Below the pieces are notes generated by a model. The model was not told where the DNA came from, searched no databases, and worked only from the letters and a program-made list of their open reading frames with translations. The translations under genes and the position numbers were made by a program. A stretch of 64,000 nt of DNA from Lunularia cruciata (lineage: Eukaryota; Streptophyta; Marchantiopsida; Lunulariales; Lunulariaceae). The stretch covers positions 14,079,001 through 14,143,000 of the forward strand of contig OX419758.1 of the NCBI GenBank assembly GCA_948567375.1, read 5' to 3'. Positions 43,659 through 53,966 of this stretch are shown here, piece after piece; the stretch's first letter is position 1, and each line of letters starts with the position of its first letter.

Positions 43659-45515
43659 CTACACTGGGCCCTTGGGAGCAATAGTGTCATGCTCCCGACC
43701 ACTAGAGGTCCCAACCTCTGTGTGAAAAACTCCCTCCACTCTGGCTGCAAGCTCCACACGTCCTCTGGCTGCATCCCATGTGGACCAAGGGTGTAATCCA
43801 AGTAGCCCACGCTCACCTGGATGGACTCCAAGTAGACCACTCTCCCTAGTAGCTACTGGATGTGTCCCAAGAATACCATGTCCACTCGGTCCATCGCCCC
43901 CAGCATGTGCCTGAATCGTCTCGATAGGCACAGGGCTCACAAGTGTCCGAGTGGTGATGGCTATCAAGCGCATCCTACGCTGCTCTGCCAAACCAAGGCT
44001 CACAATCCAGGTCAAACAGTTCAGGTCCATAGCCTGACCTAACACCTGACGCCTGGATGCCTCTGACACTGTTGGAACAGCGGTAATACCGGTGCAAAAA
44101 CCCATTGCCCGCTCTCTCTCATCAGCATTGGGCTCCACCAACTGCTATAACTGTGAGTCCCAAACAAGTCCAAGTCCTCCCTCTCAAAAAGCATGAGAGC
44201 CTGGGAAACTCATGAGTGTAGGAAATGCAGCTCTAGGCTGTCCAACTAGGTTCACTACTGCCATAGGTGACCTATCAGCCACTACCACTGTCTGAGACTG
44301 ACGCCCAACATCCAAGATATCATCAACAAGAATGTGGTCTAGTCGCTGAATCCCATCATAACTACGCTGTAGAACCTCTCTGGGTAAAAGGTTCATCCAC
44401 CAAAGGCAAAGACGATGAGCCCGTGATCCCACTCTGGCTGCATCTAACAATACTGGCTGCATCTAACAATACAGTAGGTCCCATCCAAGAATGGACCTGA
44501 TGTGTACTCGCCACCACTCTAGTGCGAGAATCACCCAACAAAGGAACGTTCTCCAAAAGGTAAGCTGAAGAAACAGATTGATGAGATGTCGTAATATCCG
44601 TAACATCTCCCAAAACACACCAGAATGAGGATCTTGAAGACCCAAACCGCGGCCCGCACGTGTATGTCCCTGACATGGCCATCCAGAAATCACCAAGTGA
44701 ACAGGTCCATGTCTCTCTAGGTCATGCGCTCCCAGTAAGGAAATGTCTCCTGGTAAGGCCTTCTGGTAACCTCTGACTGCTGACATTGGTAATAACTCCG
44801 GATACCGATAGGCCAAGTGTGCCACATGATGTAGAGAGACTCGCCTAGCAATCTCATCTCTCTCTACATACAAGTACCTCTGTACTCGGATACCCACCTG
44901 TAACACCGCAGCTAGTCCGGTGCTGATCCCACCAAACAACTCCAATAGGCATATCCCCTCTACTGGGTACTGCCAAGCAATGAGTGTGGTATCCAGAGGT
45001 GTCAAAGAAATCGCCTCTGGAGGCTCATCCTCACACTCATCCCTTGATGGTACGAAGGCTCCACTCCAAGCCTGCTGCACCAACTGATCTGCATGTTGCT
45101 GCAATGCTTCCTCTGAACTCCACAATGGAACATCCAAGGTGGATGGAACAATCCCACTCGTACTCCAAAGTCGAGTGATCTCCTCTAGTACTGGAGTATC
45201 CTCTGCATGGGAGTTCCCCTCCAACAAGTCACCAGGCCAAGTAACTACACCACTGAAAGCCAAAACTGATGCTGCCATGGTCCCGGACTATAGTGAGCCA
45301 AGACTGCCACTATTGAAATGTACTGGTAGGCGACATACCTGTCCCTCACTAGACTGCCAACCAGGTCTATAAGAGGCTGTCTCCTCCCAATAGTCAATGT
45401 TGAAACCCATGGGGTATAACACCGCTCCTCCAACTAGCACATCATATGACTCAGCTATCGTCGCAATAGCCTAAGCTCTCATCACCGAGCTATCAGTCGG
45501 ATGACCAGGCTGAAC
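43659..45515 (-). pseudogene. DNMT3-type cytosine-5 DNA methyltransferase domain inside M1 pol (frame-broken)
   Basis: The open stretch 44463-45278 carries motif I (CLLELFGGISTGL, about 44951-44913), an acidic SAM-site strand (YLYVERDEIA) and motif IV with the catalytic Cys (VISGWPCQGHTRAG; Pro-Cys at 44678-44673). Motif VI (LLENVPLLGD; Glu codon 44551-44553) is in another frame. Motif VIII (SRAHRLCLWWMNL) returns to the first frame in 44184-44462. Motifs IX-X (ERERAMGF, RRQVLGQAMDLNCLTW) are in 43659-44141. The order I-IV-VI-VIII-IX-X is that of DNMT3, not the rearranged DRM order of flowering plants. Breaks: TAG at 45288-45290, 45471-45473 and 45516-45518, TGA at 44184-44186, a 7-bp deletion near 44584 relative to M3, and a 19-bp duplication at 44434-44471. 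The enzyme would methylate cytosines using SAM; this copy cannot make it whole. Confidence 0.87.
43788..43877 (-). repeat. Short peptide repeats in the linker between methyltransferase and RT
   Basis: In the minus-strand frame GILGTHP, GLLGVHP and GLLGLHP recur at 10-13-residue spacing just after methyltransferase motif X. It looks like a duplicated flexible linker; no function is claimed. Confidence 0.7.
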
Positions 45516-46550
45516 CTAGACAACAAGCTCTCCACGTGTGATGTACTGTGTCGAACCACCACCAAGAGATGTCTGGATCTGAAATGGACACCTCTCCACA
45601 TCGGTCTTCCGTAACTCCGGACCAACAACTACAGCCTTCCCCAACATAAGGGGCTGGGCACCAGAGTCTAACAAGACTCTCTGTGGTGTATAGACCTCCC
45701 CTAAAGGTCCCACCAAACAAAAGATCCCCCTCTGGTTATCCAATAGGACAACACCAGGTGTAAACCGTGCTCTCTCAAAGGCCGGTCTAGTTGGCAACTC
45801 CTCCAGTCTAGCCGCTGCTGCCTGCCACAACCCATTGGTCGCTGAACGGATCCCATGCTCCTCAACCAAGTCAGATCCACTACCAACCACCTCTGCTCTA
45901 GTAGTAGGAACTGCACCATCCCTACTCTCACACAATGTGGCAGCCAACCGAAACACTAGGGCTGGGTCAACTCCCAATGTAAACATGTCACTGGCTGAAA
46001 ACAAAGGATGCCGCATAATCAGCTGAGCCGCCCCCAACATCATGCTAGACTGAGTCTGTGTAGTAGCAGGTGGCTGACTAGCAGGTAGTCCATCATGTAC
46101 TCCATCACCACCTACCACACCTACACTGGGACGTCTAGGAACCATGGATGTTGTCTGCAATGCCTCATATAGCATGAAAGACTGGGGAAGTCTGACCTGT
46201 CTCCCAACCTCTCCTCTCTGTGGGTCCAACTCCACTGATGCTCCTCTAGGCTCTGGAGCACGTACTGCACTCCTAGTCACTGCTGCAAATGCATCCACCT
46301 GTGCTGCTCCGCACATGAAGTCCAAAGCATCTCTATCACCAACATATGAGGTGGAAGCCTCAGCACTCGAATCTGATCTCCTCTGAGCAATAGCCATACT
46401 AGCCAATCTTTGCTCCAACTGCTCAATCCAAGTAGCCATAGCTGTGTCAAAAGCAAGGGCAGGTACTGCACCCCTACTAGGTGTAGATCCTCTACCACCA
46501 CCTATACCACCTCGTCCTCCATGAACTGGAGCTCCTCTACTACCTGCCAT
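45516..46550 (-). CDS. M1 Gag C-terminal region and aspartic protease (344-residue open stretch)
   Basis: The stretch begins in the Gly-rich tail after the zinc knuckles (GAPVHGGRGGIGGGRG). It continues through a helical segment (WIEQLEQRLASMAIAQRRSD) and a low-complexity linker, and ends with a pepsin-like retroviral protease: EVYTPQRVLLDSGAQPLMLG, with catalytic Asp-Ser-Gly, then SLGGGSTQYITRGEL. Protease cleaves the polyprotein during particle maturation. A TAG ends it; the same frame continues through two more TAGs into the methyltransferase. M3 carries a decayed equivalent. Confidence 0.85.
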   Translation of the reverse strand: MAGSRGAPVHGGRGGIGGGRGSTPSRGAVPALAFDTAMATWIEQLEQRLASMAIAQRRSDSSAEASTSYVGDRDALDFMCGAAQVDAFAAVTRSAVRAPEPRGASVELDPQRGEVGRQVRLPQSFMLYEALQTTSMVPRRPSVGVVGGDGVHDGLPASQPPATTQTQSSMMLGAAQLIMRHPLFSASDMFTLGVDPALVFRLAATLCESRDGAVPTTRAEVVGSGSDLVEEHGIRSATNGLWQAAAARLEELPTRPAFERARFTPGVVLLDNQRGIFCLVGPLGEVYTPQRVLLDSGAQPLMLGKAVVVGPELRKTDVERCPFQIQTSLGGGSTQYITRGELVV

Positions 46551-46559
46551 AGCAGCCCT

Positions 46560-47126
46560 ACCACTCCGTAACTCCGGGTGTAGGTCAAAACACCGGTCAC
46601 TAGTGTGACCAAATCTGTGGCAGTGCTCACACTACCTCTGTGCTGGCTGTGATGCACCACAGGTATCAGGTCCGCTGCCTTGAGTACACTCTCTCCTATG
46701 GTGAGGTCCACCACAAGTCCAACAAGCAACACCACCACTCACTGGCTGCTGTTGACCCAAAAATGAGGGTAAGGGTTTAACTCCACTAGGCCCTCCACTC
46801 GCTCCATAGGATCTGGGCTATCCACCTTGTCCTTGAAAACCAACTAAGTGTGGTGCACTCTTCTGCACTCTAGAAGAAGTCACAACCGTGGTTGAGGTCT
46901 CTCTACCAAATCCAGCTGTCACCACTCTCTCCTCCACCATGTTGAGCTCAATGCGCTCAGCCAAACCAAAGACTACTGCCAAAGTGGACGAAGTAGCCTG
47001 CAACAACATAGCATCACGAACTCTACGTCGCAACTCCCTGTCCAGTATCCCATACCAAAACTGGACTGCCTGGGCCTCAGTAACTCCCTGAGTGAAACTG
47101 ATCAGCCACCTCATGCGAGTGTATGC
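46560..47126 (-). pseudogene. M1 Gag, C-terminal half with two zinc knuckles
   Basis: Read from the B insertion: KAYTRMRWLISFTQGVTEAQ, LAERIELNMVEERVV, then CWTCGGPHHRREC and CEHCHRFGHTSDRC; the second is a perfect CX2CX4HX4C. TAG at 46818-46820 and at about 46634 interrupt it. M3 has Gln codons at both places but a TAG two codons away from the second. Gag would bind element RNA. Confidence 0.85.
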
Positions 47127-47131
47127 CTTGC

Positions 47132-48845
47132 TGTAATACTCCGAGGACAAGAGAAGAGAGAAAACACAGATTGCACACTCAAACATTCGATGCCCCAAGG
47201 GAGCACCTTCTCTTTATTATATAGACAAAGAGGATCTCCTACAAGGAAGCTCCACCATAGGATTAGGGACACAGATAGGTGACATGTCGGCAAGGTCCAC
47301 CCTTGGATTACTTACTTGGATGGGTGACCTGTTTGGTCTAGGTCCTATCTGGTTGGTCAAACGAGCTTTGACCGGAGGGAATCTTTTAGGGAATCTTCCT
47401 GTAGGAATCTCAGAATCACATGAGTAAGGTACCGTTGGAAAGCTCTCGATGAGACAAACCAGGGGGGATGGAAGGCCAACCTTCTTCTCTATTGGGGGGG
47501 AATCTGCACATTTTCGAGGCCTAATTCATCCGTTTAGGCCTCCGAAATTGCCTTCAAAGATTTCAGGCATATTTCGATTCCTACTCTATTAATAGAAGTC
47601 CCCTTTTGGTGATACCTCTTTCTGATCTGTTTAGTCCATCATGTGTAACATCATTCCAGATTTACCAAACCAATTCTCACCTTTAAATCATATGTCTAGC
47701 TATTGGTTCTAAGGTTCTCAAGTCTATTTCGGTTTCTGCCCTATTAGTAGAAGTACTCTTTTGGTGATACTTCTATCTGATCTGGAGACAACAATTCAAC
47801 ATGAAAATCATGTGTGTGGAAGGCAAGAGGATACTTGCAAATGCATTTTAGTTATGGCAAACAATCTGGTAGTAGAGGTCAAGATGAAGCTAAAATTCTA
47901 GCCAAAGATTCTTATTGTTGCAAAAACTGACCCACAAATTATAGGAGCTCAATCATCCAAAGGCATAACCAGTACCCAAGGACTCACCTTTCATGATGGT
48001 AAGCTATGGATCTTAGATTCCATAGATATAAGAACCACCATCCTAGCAAAATGTCATGATTTTACCATTGTAGTCATGTTAGAGTGGACAAGACCTTAGA
48101 TGCAGTCAAATGCAATTAATATTAGCCCACTATGAGAAACAATGTGATGGAGTATATTCAAAGTTGTCTACTTTGTCAACAAAATACAGCTTCTAATCAA
48201 GCTCCCATAGGACTCCTTCAACCCCTCCCTACTCCTACACAACATTGGAAATAGGTAACCATGGATCTGGTTTGTGAATTGCCCAAGACCTCCTCATCAT
48301 AGTATTTGTTGATAGACTCAAAAAAATAATTCATGTACATCCTACCACTAAGGACATGATTGATCCACAATTAACTCAATTGTACTTAGCTATAATCTTT
48401 TCTCACCATGGCCTGTCTCAAGTGCTCATCATCAATAGAGGTACTAAATTCACTTGTTTGTTTTAGAGAACACTCTTTGGCATCTTCAAAACCAAACTTG
48501 ACATATCCATGGCTTACCATCTACAAACCAATGTACAAATTGAGTGGGCTAATCATACTATTTAGGAAAAGCTTCAAGGCTTCACCTTAGATTAGCAAGA
48601 GAGGTGTGACACCTTATTTCCACTGGTAGAATTTTTCTACAACAATTTAGTGAATGTATCCACACAACTCATACCATTCTTCCTCATGTATAAAGAGCAT
48701 CCTTTTACACCTTTGAGCTTGATGAAGATTCTACTTAGTGGCTACTTAGTAGAAGTACTCTTTTGACCATCATGTATAACATCATTCTAGATGTTACCAA
48801 ATCAAATTTCACATCTAGATCATATGGCTAACCCTTGGTATTATA
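47132..48845 (-). repeat. Element B 3' LTR, enlarged by an antisense pol insert
   Basis: 47132-47795 and 48746-48845 match the 745-bp 5' LTR with few differences. Between them are about 950 bp not present in the 5' LTR. In element orientation the LTR start has changed from TGTAATACC to TATAATACC. Confidence 0.93.
47797..48745 (+). pseudogene. Plus-strand pol fragment of a B relative inside the B 3' LTR
   Basis: Read on the plus strand it parallels B pol from the RNase H end to the integrase core (B 50415 down to about 49435). Recognisable pieces are [31 protein letters not shown] and PFFLMYKEHPFTP. It is far more decayed than B itself, with stops throughout, and is antisense to B transcription. 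Confidence 0.88.
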
Positions 48846-48858
48846 GACCTCCCTCCTT

Positions 48859-51800
48859 TTAAGACGCAACGTCCTCGTTGTGCAATTGTTGCTCAAATGC
48901 TTGCACCAACACCGGTGCATGTGCCAAATTGGCAGCGGGTTCCCAGGTTGCTTCATAGAGAGGGTAACCTTTCCATTGTACTAGATATTCCACCCGTGGA
49001 TGGCGAGTACCACGCATACGCTTTTGGAGAATCCGCTCTACTTCATATTCCTCTGTGCCATCAATGACTGTCGGACAAGGTCGAATGTCCTGTGTGGAAG
49101 TACCTTGGCCTGATCGGGGAGCATATCTGTGTAATAGGGAGACATGGAACACTGGATGGATCTTCATGTGTGGTGGTAGCTCAAGGTGATAGGCCACAAC
49201 GCCGATGCGACGAAGAATCGAGAAAGGCCCAATAAAACGAGGTTTGAGCTTACGAGATCCAACTAATGTGAGGTTGGTTGTTGATAGCCACACTTGATCC
49301 CCAACATTGAACTCCATATGCCTACGGTGTGCATCAGCATACTGCTTTTGTCGATTTTGCGCAATCTGTAAACTGTGCTTGGCGCTCTCCACACCTTGTT
49401 GGATTCTAGAAACAAATGTGTTGACTGCATCAACCTTGGTAGTCACTGGACGGATCTTTATCAAGCTAGAAGGTGTGAAGGGATGCTCACCATACATGAG
49501 GAAGAACGGAGTGACCTGGGTGGAGGCATTCACTGAATTGTTGTAAGCGAATTCCACCAACGGTAGTAGGGTGTCCCACCTCTCTTGCTCTTCTAAGGTG
49601 AAGCCGCGTAACATGTCTTCAATCGTGCGATTAGCCCACTCTGTTTGGCCATCTGTTTGTAGGTGGTAAGCTATAGATATGGCCAACTTGGTTTTGAAGA
49701 AACCAAAGAGTGTTCGCCAAAACAAACTGGTGAATTGGGTGCCTCTATCGGTGATGAGTACTCTAGACAAGCCATGGTGAGCAAAGACTGCATCTAAGTA
49801 TAGTTGAGCTAGTTGTGGAGCGGTCACCTCCTTGGTGGTAGGGCGTACATGAATCATTTTGCTGAGCCGGTCCACAAAGACCACAATGGAGTCAAACCCT
49901 GAGGTGGTCTTGGGTAATTCACAGACGAGATCCATACTCACTTGTTCCTAACGTTGGGTAGGAGTGGGAAGAGGTTGAAGGAGCCCTGCAGGAGCTTGAT
50001 TAGAAGCTTTGTTCTGTTGACAAAGTAGGCAGCTATGCACATAGTCCATCACGTCGTTGCTCATCTTGGGCCAATAGTAATGGCGCTTGACTGCCTCCAA
50101 GGTCTTGTCCACTCCGACATGAGCTGCAATGGCCAAATCATGACATTCCGCTAGAATGGTGGTGCGTAATTCTGGGACATTTGGGATCCACAATCGGCCC
50201 TCTCGAAAGGTGAGTCCTTGGGTGCTGGTGATACCTTTGGACGCTTGTGCTTCTACAATCTGTGGGTCAGTTTTTGTAGCAGCTAGAATCTCTTGCCAGA
50301 ATTTAGGGTTATTCTTAACCTCTACCGCCAAGTTGTTGGCCATTGGCATGCGGGTGAACGCATCTGCAAGTTGCTTCTTACCTTCCACGTAGGTGATTGT
50401 CATGTTGAAGCGTTCTCGCCACTCTGCCCACTGAATTTGGTGACGAGATAGATCTTTCTGCGTCTCGAGGTAGACTAGAGGTTTGTGGTCTGTCTCTACT
50501 ACAAATGCCTTCTCGCCCAAGTAGTGCTTCCAATGCTTGGTTGCTAGAACAATGGCCAGCTCTTCTCGTTCTGTGGTGTGGTAGTTGCGCTCTGCCGGTA
50601 ACAACTTTCGAGAGAAATATGCAATTGGATGCCATCCGTCATGCCACTCTTGTTGTAGGACTGCTCCTATTGCTATGCCTGATGCATCCGTAGCCAACTT
50701 GATTGGACGTTTTGGGTCATACCACTTCAAGATTGGTGCATGTAGCAAGGCGGCCTTCAATTCTTGAAAGGCCAACTCTTGTGCAGTTCCCCATGTCCAC
50801 TTCTTCCCCTTGCCAAGTAGTGCCGTTAAAGGCTGTGCAACCTTGGAGAAGTCCTTGACAAATCTACGATAGAATCCCGTCAACCCCAAGAAGCTCTTAA
50901 GTTGAGTCTGATCTTCTAGGGCACTCCATTTTTGAATGACCTCTATTTTATCTGTCAATACTTGAATGCCCTCTGCACTTACTCTATGCCCTAAGTAGTC
51001 TACTTCAGACTTGCCAAACTCACACTTTGAGATTTTGGCATACAACTGATTCTGTCTTAGAATCTGGAGGACCTCTCGTAGATGTTGTTTGTGTTCTGTC
51101 ATTGTGCTACTATATACTAAGATATCATCCAAGAAGACGATAATAGACTTATCCAAGTGTGGACGAAATATGTCATTCATTAGGCTCATGAAAGTGGCAG
51201 GCGCATTGGTGAGGCCAAAAGGCATCACAAGATACTCAAAGTGGCCATACCTGGTTCGAAAGGCAGTTTTGTACACATCCTCCTCTGCAATTCGGATTTG
51301 ATTGTAACCGCTCCGCAAGTCTAGTTTGGTGAAGTATCTCGCTCCATGGAGTTGATCAAACAAGTCATCCATGCGAGGTAAGGGGTATTTGTTCTTCACT
51401 GTTTGCTGATTGAGACCCCGATAGTCAATGCACATGCGCATTGTACCATCCTTCTTCTTCACAAACAAGACAGGGGCCCCATATGGTGATACGCTAGGTT
51501 GGATGAACCCTTTCTGTAGCATCTCCTCAATTTGAGTCTTACACTCCTCCAACTCATGAGGTGATAGGCGATATGGGGCCTTACAAGGAGGTGTCTTCCC
51601 TGGGAGTGTCTCTATTTTGTGATCTACTCGCCTTTTAGGTGGTAATCTTGAGGGTAGATCATCGGGAAAGACATCTTGAAACTCATCCACCACATCCTTC
51701 AATTTCTCAGGAATTTGTCCAGCGAGTTGTGCACTCTGGACTTCTCTTATTAGACCCAGAAAACATCTATCGGTCTTACAGACAGTTGTCGTCCCTACGA

Positions 51801-52284
51801 CATATAGAGGCAGTTTCTGCCTGTGTGATTTTTCTTTAACCCCAATGATTGACCATTGGTGGGTTCTCACTACTTTCTTCCTCCAATCCACCATTGGGTT
51901 GTACTGCTCGATCCATGGCATGCCTAAAATTGCATCATAACGGGCTAACTGTATCACTCGCCACTCAATTGCTTCCTAATATTCTCCTACAGAGAGGGTT
52001 ACTCGTCTAGGTAATGATTCAATCCTCTCTGTTTGCCCATTTGGTAACTCTACTTCTTCACTTCCATCTCTCTCTAGATCCATTCCCAATCTGATTGCAA
52101 CAGAGCGAGACAAGAAATTCTCTGTTGCTCCCGGATCTATTAATACTCTCACTTGATTACCTTCTAGGATTCCATTCACAACAATCAATTGTGAGGTTGC
52201 CTTTCGGGATCTTTGCGCATTATTCTTCTTCCTTCCCTCGCTTCTCTGCTTCCTTATTGAGCCAGTAAGGCCGCGAGGTACATT
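48859..52284 (-). pseudogene. Element B Pol: protease, RT, RNase H, integrase, chromodomain (two in-frame TAGs)
   Basis: In one frame: protease VLIDPGATENFLSRS (52188-51976; Asp-Pro-Gly in place of Asp-Ser/Thr-Gly). RT at about 51500-50950 has [25 protein letters not shown] and [11 protein letters not shown]. RNase H has [15 protein letters not shown] and [11 protein letters not shown]. The zinc-binding domain reads [12 protein letters not shown]...CLLCQQNK. The DDE core has SMDLVCELPKT, ITDRGTQFTSLF and GQTEWANRTIEDM. The chromodomain reads YEVERILQKRMRG, YLVQWKGYPLYEATWEP. TAGs at 51976-51978 and 49948-49950 break it; at the latter, Trp is expected before Glu-Gln-Val. Chromodomains steer such elements to heterochromatin. 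Pol lies in the -1 frame relative to Gag. Confidence 0.93.
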
Positions 52285-53381
52285 TACTGGCGATCTTCAT
52301 TTTCCGAAGTGGTTTCCACCTCCTCCTCTTCAATATGCCTCTCCATGTTGTTCAAAGATCGCCTGTACGAAGGCCGAGGGCCTCTAGGGAAACGAGTGTG
52401 ACAATTGGTAGATATGTGCCCAATACGGCCACAATTGTAACAACGGCGTTGTTCTCCTCGAGTCCCTTCTCCTCGTGGGACTCCATCTCTTCGTTCTTCT
52501 ACCCGTCCTCGCTCTCCTTGAAGCGGCCGTGCTCCTCGATCCCGGAATCGAAGGTTGCCCAATTCCATCGGTACTAGTCCACCCATGTGTGGCATTTCTG
52601 CCCGATAATGTTGAGGTGGAACTACTCCTTCACCTCCACCTAATGCTCCAGCTATTCTCTGCACACAAGCAATGGCTTCAAATACCGTGCGAGGGTTTTG
52701 CACCATGACTTCTTGGCAAATCCGCTCTTTCAACCCTCGTTTGAAATTGTCGAGAGCCTCTGCTGGACTCATTGCAACTTGTAGATCCATAAATGCCTCC
52801 ACATACTCTTGTACGTTATTCTTCTGTCTCAATCCCCATAGTCGGGTTCGAGCCATCTGCACAGAATCCACCGATTGGAAATTCTTGAGCAATCCTTCTT
52901 GCATTGCTGTCCATGTGACCTCCCTTCTCTCTGCCAGCATGGATCGTTCCCAAGCATCATACCATGTGAGGGCTTTATCGGTCAAGTACCCACATGCAAA
53001 CACGCATGCAACATGCTTTGTGATCTCTGTTGAGAACAATCAAAAATATCGATTCATTCTTGAGATCCAATTCTCCACTACTCCCATCGTATGCTGCCCC
53101 TTGTAAGGCTCGATGTTGCAGGTCTTCTTCATCCGGAGTAGCAATGTGGCTTCATCGTTGATAGGGTTCGTAGGCACGGGTGCCTCTCCAAGTACTTCAG
53201 TCGCAGGTACTGGGTTTTGAGACGGCTCTTCTTCTTGCATGGCTTGATCGTTCCTGAGGATCTGCACTTGACTTTGCAATGTCTCCATGGTCATCTTAAT
53301 CTCTCGAAATTCATTCAACATCCCTTGCATTCCTTGCACCAGCTCTTGCAACTGCGGATCCATGGTGCCTGCAACACCCAA
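52284..53381 (-). pseudogene. Element B Gag (one in-frame TGA)
   Basis: It begins MGVAGTMDPQLQELVQGMQG with a heptad-like helix. It continues through the retrotransposon-gag domain (LTDKALTWYDAWERSML, DLQVAMSPAEALDNFKRGLK) to an Arg/Gly-rich segment and the knuckle CYNCGRIGHISTNCH. TGA at 53040-53042 in 'NRYF-X-LFSTEI' interrupts an otherwise continuous 365-codon frame; Arg (CGA) at this place would fit C-to-T decay. Confidence 0.9.
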
Positions 53382-53953
53382 TTGCTAACGTCTACTTCAA
53401 TACAGAGTCAATATAATCACTCTGGAAGGCGCACGAACTATCAGAACTACCATTGGGACCTCAGAAGCTATCACTTGGTGATAATACTCCTCACCAAAAT
53501 TCCTAACCACAAAATCTCTAAACATCAATTTCGGCCTCACTACATAACGGATTTCTACTTGAGTGTTGAAAGGGAGAGGATTTGGGACATTCATATCCAT
53601 ATTATCATAATAGAATGTAGATCGTCAAATCCCACTCTCTGTCATATATCACCACAGGTAGAATCACCGGGTTTGGTGAGTTCATCACTCTGTCCATGAA
53701 TTCAGCACCGAAGTGATAAACTAGCGATACTCTCATCTGCTCACGCTGGATGTACATAACCTTGATGTGGAATGGGTTTGAGAATGGAAAGCTAGGTGCG
53801 GGAAATTGTCCCCCCGGCGCATTCATCCCATCCGCTCTCTAAAGTCCTTCCTAAGTCTAGCGATTACTCTATGTTCTCCACCTCAAATTACTCAGTTTCA
53901 GTAGTTTGTGCTATTCCAAGAGGGGTGATCCACTCTCTTGGACTAGAACACTC

Positions 53954-53965
53954 GCTCTGATACCA
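53954..53965 (-). other. Element B primer-binding site
   Basis: The minus strand reads TGGTATCAGAGC, the standard 12 nt complementary to plant initiator-Met tRNA, one base inside the 5' LTR. Confidence 0.93.
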
Positions 53966-53966
53966 T

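Noticed and set aside
44463-45278. Methyltransferase as bacterial contamination or an independent host DNMT gene
   Set aside because: The same reading frame links it to the protease upstream, M3 has the same arrangement, and RT/integrase follow on the same strand. It is part of the element.
45288-45518. Programmed amber read-through, suggested by three clustered TAG codons in the shared frame
   Set aside because: A fourth shared stop is TGA and other stops are private to one copy, so inheritance of a defective sequence or C-to-T decay explains it with less.
52180-52300. Programmed -1 frameshift between B Gag and Pol
   Set aside because: Pol is in the -1 frame, but no convincing slippery heptamer or downstream structure is visible in the short overlap.
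40895-53381. Endogenous pararetrovirus (caulimovirus-like) origin for the RT-bearing segments
   Set aside because: LTRs, target duplications, integrase domains and chromodomain or PHD modules mark them as LTR retrotransposons; no movement protein or viral coat motif was seen.
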